Positions 1-10,340 of a stretch of DNA of 64,000 nucleotides are shown piece after piece; position 1 is the first letter of the stretch; the number at the start of each line of letters is the position of its first letter. Origin of the DNA: Sinotaia quadrata (taxonomy: Eukaryota > Mollusca > Gastropoda > Architaenioglossa > Viviparidae); assembly GCA_028829895.1 (NCBI GenBank), contig CM054181.1, positions 3,992,501 through 4,056,500 on the forward strand, read 5' to 3'. The notes under the pieces were generated by a model. It worked only from the letters and a program-made list of their open reading frames with translations, ran no database searches and was not told the origin of the DNA. Position numbers and translations under genes: made by a program.

Positions 1-349
1 GGATGTCTAGAGCATGTGAACATTTGTGACATTTGTCAAGTTAGGTGGATGTCTAGAGCATGTGAACATTTGTGACATTTGTCAAGTTAGGTGGATGTCT
101 AGAGCATGTGAACATTTGTGACATTTGTCAAGTTAGGTGGATGTCTAGAGCATGTGAACATTTGTGACATTTGTCAAGTTAGGTGGGTGTCTAGAGCATG
201 TGAACATTTGTGACATTTGTCAAGTTAGGTGGATGTCTAGAGCATGTGAACATTTGTGACATTTGTCAAGTTAGGTGGATGTCTAGAGCATGTGAACATT
301 TGTGACATTTGTCAAGTTAGGTGGATGTCTAGAGCATGTGAACATTTGT
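1..349. repeat. 46-bp minisatellite, about 7.6 copies
   Basis: A 46-bp unit starting GGATGTCTAGAGCATGTG repeats head to tail with almost no divergence (one GGGTGTCTAG variant near 184). It runs off the left edge of the window, so its true length is unknown. Confidence 0.97.
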
Positions 350-393
350 TAAATGTTAGAGGTTTTGCTGCTCTTTCTCTCCTCCCTAGTCTA

Positions 394-1105
<712 letters not shown>

Positions 1106-1204
1106 GATGTATGGTATTGATGTATGGTGTTGATGTATGGTATTAATGTATGGTATTGATGTATGGTGTTGATGTGTGGTGTTGATGTATGGTGTTGATG
1201 TATG
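1106..1204. repeat. 13-bp minisatellite, about 7.5 copies
   Basis: The unit GATGTATGGTGTT (variants GGTATT and GTGTGG) repeats in tandem. Confidence 0.9.
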
Positions 1205-1292
1205 CAATTCTGACCAAAAACTATCCTCGTCCCCGCCCCAAAACATTATTTGATCCCGTTTTCTACACCACACCCCATCCTTTCTTGTAATG

Positions 1293-1706
1293 AAAGATAC
1301 ATTGAATACTTATACTTTAAATAAAAATAACACTTTCCTACACTGGTATATAATATTATCATATACTTTTACTTTAAATAAAAATAACACTTTCCTATAT
1401 TGGTATATAATATTATTAAATACTTATACTTTAAATAAAAATATCACTTTACTACACTGGTATATAATATTATTGAATACTTATACTTAAATAAAAATAA
1501 CACTTTACTACACTGGTATATAATATTATTGAATACTTATACTTTAAATAAAAATAACACTTTCCTACACTGGTATATAATATTATTGAATACTTATACT
1601 TTAAATAAAAATAACACTTTAATACATTGGTATATAATATTATTGAATACTTATACTTTAAATAAAGATAACACTTTCGTATTCTGTTATATAATATTAT
1701 TTAATG
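1293..1706. repeat. 57-bp minisatellite, about 7 copies
   Basis: The AT-rich unit contains ATACTTATACTTTAAATAA and CACTGGTATATAATATT. Copies differ by scattered substitutions and a 1-bp deletion near 1489. The array ends about 85 bp before the splice acceptor at 1791, so it lies in the 3' part of that intron. Confidence 0.95.
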
Positions 1707-1791
1707 TAGACATAAACTGCATTAATTGGCAATGACCATTATTATTATTGTTTAAATGTGATCACGTGTTCATTGACCTATCTGCTTGCAG

Positions 1792-1957
1792 AAATTATAA
1801 TCAGAACGGTGATTGTATAGAAGCTGGAAGACTTTGCACCAACGATGGAAAATTATGTCAGAAGTACGACTTCCTAAAATGTTGTCATTCGTATAAGTGC
1901 ATCTGCAATGTCTGGGGCCAGAACTGCAGGTGCGAACAAACTGCGGGCTGGAAGTAA
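1792..1957 (+). CDS. Last exon of a secreted agatoxin-like cysteine-rich peptide
   Basis: A pyrimidine-rich tract ending CTTGCAG at 1791 precedes an exon with 54 codons and a TAA at 1955-1957; its first base completes a codon begun in an exon not found here. Nine cysteines are spaced C-x6-C-x6-C-x7-CC-x4-C-x-C-x6-C-x-C. The segment CNVWGQNCRC resembles the conserved C-terminal part of agatoxin-like peptides (Toxin_7-type inhibitor cystine knot), where the second half reads CC-x4-C-x-C-x6-C-x-C. In arthropods this family includes both spider venom peptides and endogenous neuropeptides made by non-venomous species. The sequence does not say which role applies; with no venom context visible, an endogenous peptide is my default. 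The C-terminus (AGWK) is not an obvious amidation site. The signal peptide and propeptide would lie upstream, probably outside the window. Another knottin family is the main alternative. Confidence 0.72.
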
Positions 1958-2360
1958 ACTTTCATCCTGGAAAGAAGAGACTGCACTTCCGTGCAGTAGT
2001 CTCAAACCATCGGGCACATTTCGAGACAGAACACAAATCATGAGCATGGACGTATCAAAATTGAATTTAGTGCTTTTTTGAGTGTCGTTAAGTCCTTGTT
2101 ATTTCCACTTTGAAAAACAAAACAAAATAAGCAAAAACCTAATTTATTTATAACAAATTTGGAAGAAAACCAAGAATATGTTCCACCACCCTCCCTCTCG
2201 AAAATTAGTATGTTCAATGTTGCATACTTCTTATATATTATATTCACATCTTTTAAGAAAAGCAAACACATCCAATCATTTATGTTAATCTGTTTGGTGT
2301 TGCTATGCATAATTCGAGTAAGATACTATTAAAAACGCATGCAGAAATTCGAATAAAGTG
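1958..2360 (+). other. Probable 3' UTR of the cysteine-rich peptide gene
   Basis: Non-coding sequence follows the TAA. The first good polyadenylation hexamer, AATAAA, is at 2352-2357, giving a 3' UTR of roughly 400 bp if used. A minus-strand open frame at 2038-2310 is not supported by anything else. Confidence 0.4.
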
Positions 2361-4404
2361 ATTGATTGTTTTTTCCTGGAATGAACAGAAATGAATTCAC
2401 TTTGGAAAAGTCAAGTCGTGCAAGTTTTTGCTGAAAAAAAGTGTTAAAATTAAAGAATGATTGAATAAATAAATGAGAGGTTAAAATTGTGTAAATTAAT
2501 GGATGAATGATCGTTTCAATAGATTTATTATTACACTAATGAATGAAAAGATAACTCGAAAGAATAACAAATGACTGAATGGATGTTACGATGGTATGGT
2601 GAAGGACAGACGAACAGACGGGTGTATAGATAGAATAGTAATGCTGGACATTCGATGCATGAATAAGTATCAGATGTGGCAATGACAATTAATATCTGAA
2701 CAGAATGGGTAAATAGGTTATATTGTCAACATTAAAGTTTTTAAACAAAGAACTATCTATCAGTTCAAAAATAAACACCAAACGGAAATACCTGTGTCAC
2801 ATGTCCGGTTTTCCTTTAATGACCCTGTCCTAATTCAGGCACTAATTATCAACATAATTTATTAGATAATCCCTAACATTAGCGACAGCTGGACTTGCCT
2901 AACTTATCTCCCTTTCAAATGCCACAATCTGAACCTGATTGTTCACGACACTTAGTCAGATAAGTTAGTTGACTTCCTTGCCAACAATGTTATCTCCCCT
3001 TTATTTATAGACTAATAGTTATAATTCTTTATTCTTTTATTTCTGGCTCGGCCCCCAGTTGGCAATCACGGTCGATTACATGCACTTATGTAATAACATA
3101 GCGAGATAACGATTAAGAGAATTAACAATAAAATTTAATAACAATAAAATTAAATTTGAAAACAAGAAAATGAACAATTTGATTTCCGTGAATAATAAAG
3201 TGATATAGCGCAACCCAGTAAGTAACTTTTACTGTCCACACCATAAGAGTTGATTCCTGATACTTCTTTGACTTAACTTTTAATTACACAGTTGTTGTCA
3301 TTCATTCCGACGCACACTGACAACACGTGACAACCTTGGCAGTCCCTCGTGGTTCAACAAGGCTGTGATAAAGATTCAGCATAGATGCTCACTCGCTCAG
3401 TGATGTTCTGGCTCCTGGCTTCAATATAACTGGACTCCCATCAATAGTGTTTAGCAATCAAGGTCGGAGTTAAGAGTGAAACTCATGACTGGCTGGACAA
3501 TACATGGTTATTTGTTTTACAGCTTTGTGTGTGATAATGACTTTATGGGCTTTATGGCAGTAGCGATAATCACTCTTTACACTCTCACTAATTCATAGTT
3601 TACATTACATGGAAATTCAAATGTATAAAATCTTTACAATATATATTTCCTTCCTTGCTCTATAGTTGCTCATAATACAATTAAGCTAGTGACCACGCAG
3701 TGTGTGTTAATTCTCCGTGATAATAATTAATCAACGGTAATACAATTACATACACATAGTGTTTCTCTCCACTGTTAGAAATGTAATATCACTGTGCCAC
3801 TTAAGTTCTGTACGAAAGTAGCATTAAATTCACAAGAATATTCTACACACATTTACAATACAAAATAATAGAATCAATTCAACAAGAAAATTCAATTAGA
3901 GAGAAACTCAAGGCATTACTACTATGTGTTTTCTTAGGCACAGTCATCAGCGGACACAGCTTATCACCCCTGGCGTGTGGGCACTATCGCTTGATTGGTA
4001 CGTCTGATGCGGCCAACCCATTCAGGCAGTTTTATTAATGAAATAAAGGTTAACTAACAGTGCTACATCATTGACCAGTACGCAAATGACCATATATGGG
4101 TAGTTAGTATCCAGTTTTGGGCGTGACCTTCACCTGTGATCTAACTTACTTTCCTGAATGCGTAAACACTATTTTCTGGCCTAAGCTTTAATCCTTAACA
4201 GAAGTTTCTCAATGGGTACACAAGGTTGTGGAAAAACCTGTATATGAAAGAAACAGTTAATAATACGAAAGAAAAATGGTTATCAGAAATACATAATTTG
4301 TTTTAATATATCTTCACAACCTGTAATCCTAAATAAAAGCAGACAGTCATTTCATTACATGAATACTGAAAGCAATACAACAACAATCGTCGTGCCTTTG
4401 GTGG
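2361..4404. other. Intergenic region, no gene recognised
   Basis: No open frame of note. About 2,790-4,060 is less AT-rich and has TTATCTCCC motifs near 2905 and 2990 and GTGACA/TGTCAC-like words, so an eroded LTR-type element is possible. I could not define its ends or a target-site duplication. Confidence 0.45.
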
Positions 4405-4889
4405 ACTCCAGATGACCACAAAAGGTGTACTCTATGGGACAATGGATAATCGAATATCAGTGGACCGATGATGACCACAAAAGGTTTACTCTGTGGGACA
4501 ATAGATAATCGAATATCACTGGACCGATGATGACCACAAAAGGTTTACTCTGTGGGACAATGGATAATCGAATATCACTGGACCGATGATGACCACAAAA
4601 GGTGTACTCTATGGGACAATGGCTAATCGAATAACACTTAATCGATGATGACCACAAAAGATTTACTCTGTGGGACAATGGCTAATCGAATATCACTTAA
4701 TCGATGATGACCACAAAAGGTTTACTCTGTGGGACAATGGCTAATCGAATAACACTTAATCGATGATGACCACAAAAGGTTTACTCTGTGGGACAATGGC
4801 TAATCGAATAACACTTAATCGATGATGACCACAAAAGGTTTACTCTGTGGGACAATGGCTAATCAAATAACACTGGATCGATGATGACT
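4405..4889. repeat. 59-bp minisatellite, about 8 copies
   Basis: The unit contains GATGATGACCACAAAAGG and GGGACAATGGCTAATCGAAT. Two variant subtypes occur: GTATCACTGGACC-like in the early copies and AACACTTAATC-like in the later ones. An open frame across it on the minus strand is an artefact. Confidence 0.95.
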
Positions 4890-4952
4890 CCCAAAATCTC
4901 TCCCATATTTCTGGAATCTTATTTATTCTCAGTGCGTTTAGCTGTCTACAGT

Positions 4953-5234
4953 CGATAAAGATAGCCATTGCACTAGGTAACCAGCCATACAATATGATTT
5001 ACACGTAAAGTGTTACGTCATATCTGGCCAATTGATAAAGATAGCCATTGCACTAGGTAACCAGCCATACAATATGATTTACACGTAAAGTGTTACGTCA
5101 TATCTGGCCAATTGATAAAGATAGCCATTGCACTAGGTAACCAGCCATACAATATGATTTACACGTAAAGTGTTACGTCATATCTGGCCAGTTGATAAAG
5201 ATAGCCATTGCACTAGGTAACCAGCCATACAAAG
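4953..5234. repeat. 80-bp minisatellite, about 3.5 copies
   Basis: The unit begins TTGATAAAGATAGCCATTGC and ends ATATCTGGCCAA. Copies are almost identical, which suggests recent expansion. A T-run follows at about 5279-5291. Confidence 0.95.
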
Positions 5235-5511
5235 TATTCATCTTCGTATTGAAACGGCCTTGTGAAGACAAAAGCCATTTTTTTTTTTTTTACGAACTTT
5301 CACATAACTAAGACCTTATGGTATTTAGGGAAACCATAAAATTTGTACGTATTAAAGTATATTTATATTTTATACACGAATAATTTAATGTATTTCCATT
5401 TATATCTCAGGTGGTGTTGGCTTATAATTTATCCAGGTAAAGAAAAATCACGTGACTTCATCAAAATTGTTTCGTTTCACTCTCGGTTGAACGAAGATTA
5501 CGGGATTTCTG

Positions 5512-5715
5512 CAATTTCGCATTGTGAACATTTAAAATGTCGGTTGGCATAATATTCTTGCTTTTCTTTGTTTTACAAAATGTTGACATTCAAAATACGT
5601 CTCGGATGATCAATTTCGCATTGTGAACATTTAAAATGTCGGTTGGCATAATATTCTTGCTTTTCTTTGTTTTACAAAATGTTGACATTCAAAATACGTC
5701 TCGGATGATCAATTT
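5512..5715. repeat. 99-bp direct duplication
   Basis: Two near-identical copies start CAATTTCGCATTGTGAACAT at 5512 and 5611. A run of 14 G follows at 5720-5733. Confidence 0.93.
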
Positions 5716-5760
5716 TACTGGGGGGGGGGGGGGTTGTGGGAGGGAGCGATTCCAACTTGT

Positions 5761-5868
5761 ATGTCACACCTGACAAGATCTTGTTAAATTATGTTTTCAG
5801 TCAGTGAAGAGTTGTTTTGTCACACGTGACATTATCTTGTTAAATTATGTTTTCAGTCAGTGAAGAGA
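5761..5868. repeat. About 55-bp direct duplication
   Basis: Two copies of a unit containing ATCTTGTTAAATTATGTTTT and CAGTCAGTGAAGAG lie side by side. Confidence 0.85.
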
Positions 5869-6467
5869 AGATAACGCAAATTCACACAGATTAATCCTTA
5901 CATGTAGTAAATGGGTAGATTTAAAAATTATTTCCGTGTAGTAAAATGTCTCTTGTTGGTATTCTGTAAAAGTATACATTTAAAGTAATTATAAATTAAA
6001 TAGTATAATAAGTAATACTAATGAAAACATTGCTCTCTTCATTATTAGATAGTTAATGTGTAATGTCAACACAAATCTGACTGTTTATATCTGGACACCA
6101 AGCGCTCCATTATTAGATGGTTAAATAATGTCTGTTTATACCTGGACACCAAGCACTCCATTCGTGCTATATAAAGAATTATTTAAATGAATATTTTTTT
6201 AATAAAAAGTCTTTTCACTATGTGTTCCATTGACTGGAATTACCACATAAATGGATTTATAGACATTTAATCGCAGTCACTTAAACGGTATGACATATAA
6301 TCGCGAAGACAGTTAATCGTCCATCAGTTAAACGTGTTTTGTCGCAAAAAAATATATAAAATCACGTACACAGGAAAAAAATGATAAAAGTCTAAAACTA
6401 GTTTATAAAAATTTTTAAAAAATAAGAGGTCTTTCATAACCTACTGTCGTACTATTATACTGTATCC

Positions 6468-6733
6468 AAAAACTTCTATGTACTGTCTGGAACTGTAAAT
6501 TATGTTAAGAATGCGAAATAAGAAAGTTCTATGTACTGTCTGGAATGTTAAGAATGCGAAATAAGAAAGTTCTATGTACTGTCTGGAATGTTAAGAATGC
6601 GAAATAAGAAAGTTCTATGTACTGTCTGGAATGTTAAGAATGCGAAATAAGAAAGTTCTATGTACTGTCTGGAATGTTAAGAATGCGAAATAAGAAAGTT
6701 CTATGTACTGTCTGGAATGTTAAGAATGCGAAA
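6468..6733. repeat. 43-bp minisatellite, about 6 copies
   Basis: The unit includes AGTTCTATGTACTGTCTGGA and ATGTTAAGAATGCGAAATA. The copies are close to identical. The first has an extra 11-bp segment (near 6490). Confidence 0.95.
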
Positions 6734-6916
6734 GCAATAGAACGTAAACAAGTATTTCCGACTGTCCACATGTAGTGACTACAGTGCACGATGTCTACCT
6801 TTAGATAGCTGATATACATGTAAACAACGGCGTGGAAGTGTCGTGCGATTAAAAGTACGTCCGTTTGGTTGTCGCGCGGTCAACTGTCTTAGTGTTGAAC
6901 TGTCTCTGCGGTTATC

Positions 6917-7136
6917 TGTCTGCGCTTAACTGTCCGCTATTAAGTGACGCGCGATTAACTGTCTGCGCTTAACTGTCCGCTATTAAGTGACGCGCGACTA
7001 ACTGTCTGCGCTTAACTGTCCGCTATTAAGTGACGCGCGACTAACTGTCTGCGCTTAACTGTCCGCTATTAAGTGACGCGCGACTAACTGTCTGCGCTTA
7101 ACTGTCCGCTATTAAGTAACGCGCGATTAACTGTCT
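6917..7136. repeat. 43-bp minisatellite, about 5 copies
   Basis: The unit reads CTGTCTGCGCTTAACTGTCC then GCTATTAAGTGACGCGCGA plus TTAA. It is much more CpG-rich than its surroundings and forms the right arm of the probable foldback element. Confidence 0.95.
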
Positions 7137-7165
7137 GCACACCATTTAAATGAAATATATTTTGT

Positions 7166-7844
7166 ATTCATGTCAAAAAGCATAGTCTACTGCAATTTAT
7201 CTATTTCAATGCTTTCAATGCACGTTATATTTCAAAGACAGTTATAAAAATGCTTATGGACAGTGTTACACTACTGTTGGGAGACGGGAGTTGGTTGGTT
7301 GGGGGAAACGTGGTTGTAGCGTACCGCTATTGTCTTCGTCACGTCTCCACTGTTATAACTTTATTCAGTCCCTTAGTTGTTTGTCAGCACTATGTAGGAC
7401 TTGTTTGTTTGTTGTTTGTCACAGTGTATGACACGCATACACCATGGATGTTTGTCTGAATCTTTTATTATGCGTGCAAGGGTTGCGTATGCTGACGTGT
7501 TTGTATGCAAGTTTGTGAAATGGAGAATGTAAACAATACAGGACAGTATTAGATAAACACCGCACTCACCCTATCAAAACAATAGAAGACAAGTAAATAT
7601 TTTTTTTTATGAATATGATTAATTTTATTACTCTATGGGTTATCTTTCATGCGGTGACTATAATCACCCATTCCACAAACCATTCGGTCTTAAAACATGC
7701 TGTCTGGGCATAAAAGGAGTAATTTATCTAAGTGATGAAAGATGGAAATAATAAGAAAAGTAAAAAAAAAAAAAAAGTAAGTAAAAAAAAGCAACAAATT
7801 AAAACATGCAAATGTGCAAAACTTCCACTATGAAAAGAAAAAGC
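7166..7844. other. Intergenic, no gene recognised
   Basis: One open frame at 7250-7459 (+) has no recognisable features and no splice context. Otherwise the stretch is AT-rich, with a poly-A tract near 7760. Confidence 0.5.
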
Positions 7845-8017
7845 TACAGGTCAAAAGTACAAAGTTATTTCTAAACAATGATGCATTACTATTATTAGCT
7901 ACAGGTCAAAAGTACAAAGTTATTTCTAAACAATGATGCATAACTATTATTAGCTACAGGTAAAAAATACAAAGTTATTTTTAAACAATGATGCATTACT
8001 ATTATTAGCTACAGGTC
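7845..8017. repeat. 55-bp minisatellite, left part (split by a solo LTR)
   Basis: The unit GCTACAGGTCAAAAGTACAA plus AGTTATTTCTAAACAATGAT and on repeats about three times, stops at 8017, and resumes at 9777 after the solo LTR. Confidence 0.93.
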
Positions 8018-9776
8018 TGTCACAAGGATGGACCCAAAATTATATTTTATTTCACAAATAAAACCGCTAACAGACTAGGGAGTTTTGTTATTGCACATTA
8101 TTATAATATGTAACTCCAGGAACAGTCCCCTAAGATCTCTTTAGTCAGACAGACTTGTAGACATATTGTGTGTTATCATATCATGTTAAATATACATTTA
8201 GAGAATTATATATATATTGAGTGAGTTAGAGTATTCACGCATGACTGATAAATGTTGTTTACAAGAAAGAAAGCTGATGTGTAGTAGAATTGCAAACAAA
8301 GAGTGCGCTGCATGAGAAAAAATAAGATTGCAAGGACAAATTATGTCACAAGACATAAATTCTAGAAGTTTGTGGCAACTTTTAGGAAACTATATAAGGG
8401 AGGAAGGAAGATTTATACACTTATGCTGGAAACGTGCATTTATGTGAAGACTTCTTACTTCATATGTATGGAATTCTCATGTACAGAGATTTCATAAAGG
8501 AAAGCTGGAAATATTTCTTTCCATCCGTTTTTTTATCCATCTGCTGCCAAATGTTGAGCAAACGAGGTAAATTACTTCTTAAATATTTCTTGGCAAAGTG
8601 GGAAGGTTCATTTTCAAGACAGCTTATGCACGCAACGTTGGTTGTATGACACGAGAGGCCAGTTTTGGTCCCCCACCCCTTGTCTGAGCTTCTTTGACTT
8701 CAAATACCGTGGTCAAAGGGACAGCACCTGTGTTTCCTTACGTACACGAAGATGTCTGCATTCGATAGAATGTGACGACACATCCCACTAGATGATTCAT
8801 CTGATAATGTTCAATGTCGTTGGGTTTTCCATCGACATGGCATCCAAGAAGTAATGACAATTATCGAGGTTGGAGACTTGGCAACAGAGCCACAGATTTT
8901 TTTCCCTTGTGACAGAATCTGAGGGTAGTGCATAGATTCCTGCAGGTCTTTATTACCAGGCAATGCAGCCATTGTGTCATATCTTCACTTCGAAGTACCC
9001 CTTATTAGTGACGTGTGAGAGTATGTCATCTTCTTGGAACTCTGACATTACTAAGTGAGTAATAAATAGCAAGGCATCGTGACTAGAATTCTTGAGACTA
9101 AGAACATTTAAATCTTAGTGCATCTAGAACTATTAAGAATACGAACACTGAATCTGTTCTTGTTATATCCATTAGTTTTAAATCATTTGTGAAATATGAA
9201 CTCTAAACTCATGCCTAGTTTGAATATGAATTATTGTTGAAAGTGTCGCCATTTGCCACAAACGAATTGTGTAATTAATTTTTATTTTATATTTTTGAAT
9301 TTCATCATTTTCATCTCCCCTTTAATTCCTACAGAGTGTATGACATTGGAAAGTTGTATGTTTGACTAATCACTGTGTGAAAGAGTAGTGCCCCAAATCA
9401 GGAAATAAACAACCTGATTTAACATCTTCAAATAAGCTTGTTATTCACAGTTTCTTTGAGAGGGGCGAAAAAATTTGTATTTGTTTTGTTCTGTACCGTT
9501 CGTCTGTTCGTCCGTTCATTCGCTTTCATGATACCTGCTCACCGCACACACAACCAATAAAACGTTCCTTTGCATGACATAATAAAGCTGGGCCCCACCC
9601 AAACACCTATGGTGTATGTCATTGTGTGTCTATGTAACAACTTGATGTATTACTGGCACATGTCACACGAGTTTATCTTGGAGATACCCCAGAGCAGACC
9701 AAAACGACTTCACCCCTTGCGTCTCTAACTTCAGCTCAGAGTCGGATTCATACCGACTACCTCCCCCCATGTGACA
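8018..9776 (+). mobile_element. Old solo LTR related to the intact retrotransposon at 31-39 kb
   Basis: The segment begins TGTCACAAGG and ends CCCATGTGACA. Over its length it aligns by eye, with many substitutions and small indels, to the reverse complement of the 1,712-bp LTRs at 31062 and 37771. Shared landmarks are the terminal TGTCAC/GTGACA, CTATATAAG at about 8390, AATAAAG near 9583 followed by GGGCCCCACCCAAACA, and the last 150 bp. It is flanked by 5-bp duplications AGGTC at 8013-8017 and 9777-9781. Both flanks are copies of one 55-bp minisatellite, so the insertion split an array. No internal sequence remains. Open frames inside, such as 8434-8649, are fragments of the short frames seen in the intact LTRs. 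Confidence 0.9.
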
Positions 9777-9938
9777 AGGTCAAAAGTACAAAGTTATTTC
9801 TAAACAATGATGCATTACTATTATTAGCTACAGGTCAAAAGTACAAAGTTATTTCTAAACAATGATGCATTACTATTATTAGCAACAGGTCAAAAGTACA
9901 AAGTTATTTCTAAACAATGATGCATTACTATTAAAAGC
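9777..9938. repeat. 55-bp minisatellite, right part
   Basis: This continues the array of 7845-8017, starting with the duplicated target AGGTC and holding about three copies. Confidence 0.93.
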
Positions 9939-10340
9939 ATAGTGTTGATTTTGGATTTATGGTTGGGGTGAAATCTCATATACACATATAAAATATATAT
10001 GTTGTCAGTTCAATAATCTGATTACACTACATTTCAGTTTTATTTTAATAGTTTTATTTGAAATATATTACATGAAAAAAATTAATTATTTTTTTTTAAT
10101 AAAACATAATTGCATCCATTTTATTTTTTTGTGTAAAATGCTATATATTCAGCAATTCACATTTTATTTTGCAAGCAAGTATGGAACCTGATATGTAAAT
10201 GTTCAACTATACCAAAATACTCTTTGAAATACTCCCAATGTTTTCATTTAGATACTCTTTGAATAATTTTTTTTTAATCATTTATAACTCTGTTGTGAAT
10301 TATAGGTACTTATGATTAAATACTGCATCTTTTATGGTAT

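Larger units (their letters stand above)
6225..7165. mobile_element. Probable foldback-type element with repetitive inverted ends
   Basis: The left side (about 6245-6345) carries GACAGTTAATCG, TTAATCGC and CAGTTAAACG words. The right side (about 6840-7150) carries their reverse complements, such as CGATTAACTGTC and TTAAGTGACGCGCGATTAA. The right end is built from a 43-bp unit repeated about five times (6917-7136). The middle holds another, unrelated 43-bp array (6468-6733). Long inverted ends made of short subrepeats around a non-coding core are typical of foldback-type DNA elements. There is no transposase frame and I could not fix exact ends or a target-site duplication. Confidence 0.5.

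Noticed and set aside
1290..1735. Repeated NTYTLNKNNT-like frames
   Set aside because: Direct translation of the 57-bp minisatellite; the frame survives because 57 is divisible by three.
4405..7136. Regular direct repeats resembling a CRISPR array
   Set aside because: Units are contiguous minisatellites without unique spacers, in a eukaryotic genome, and no cas-like genes are present.
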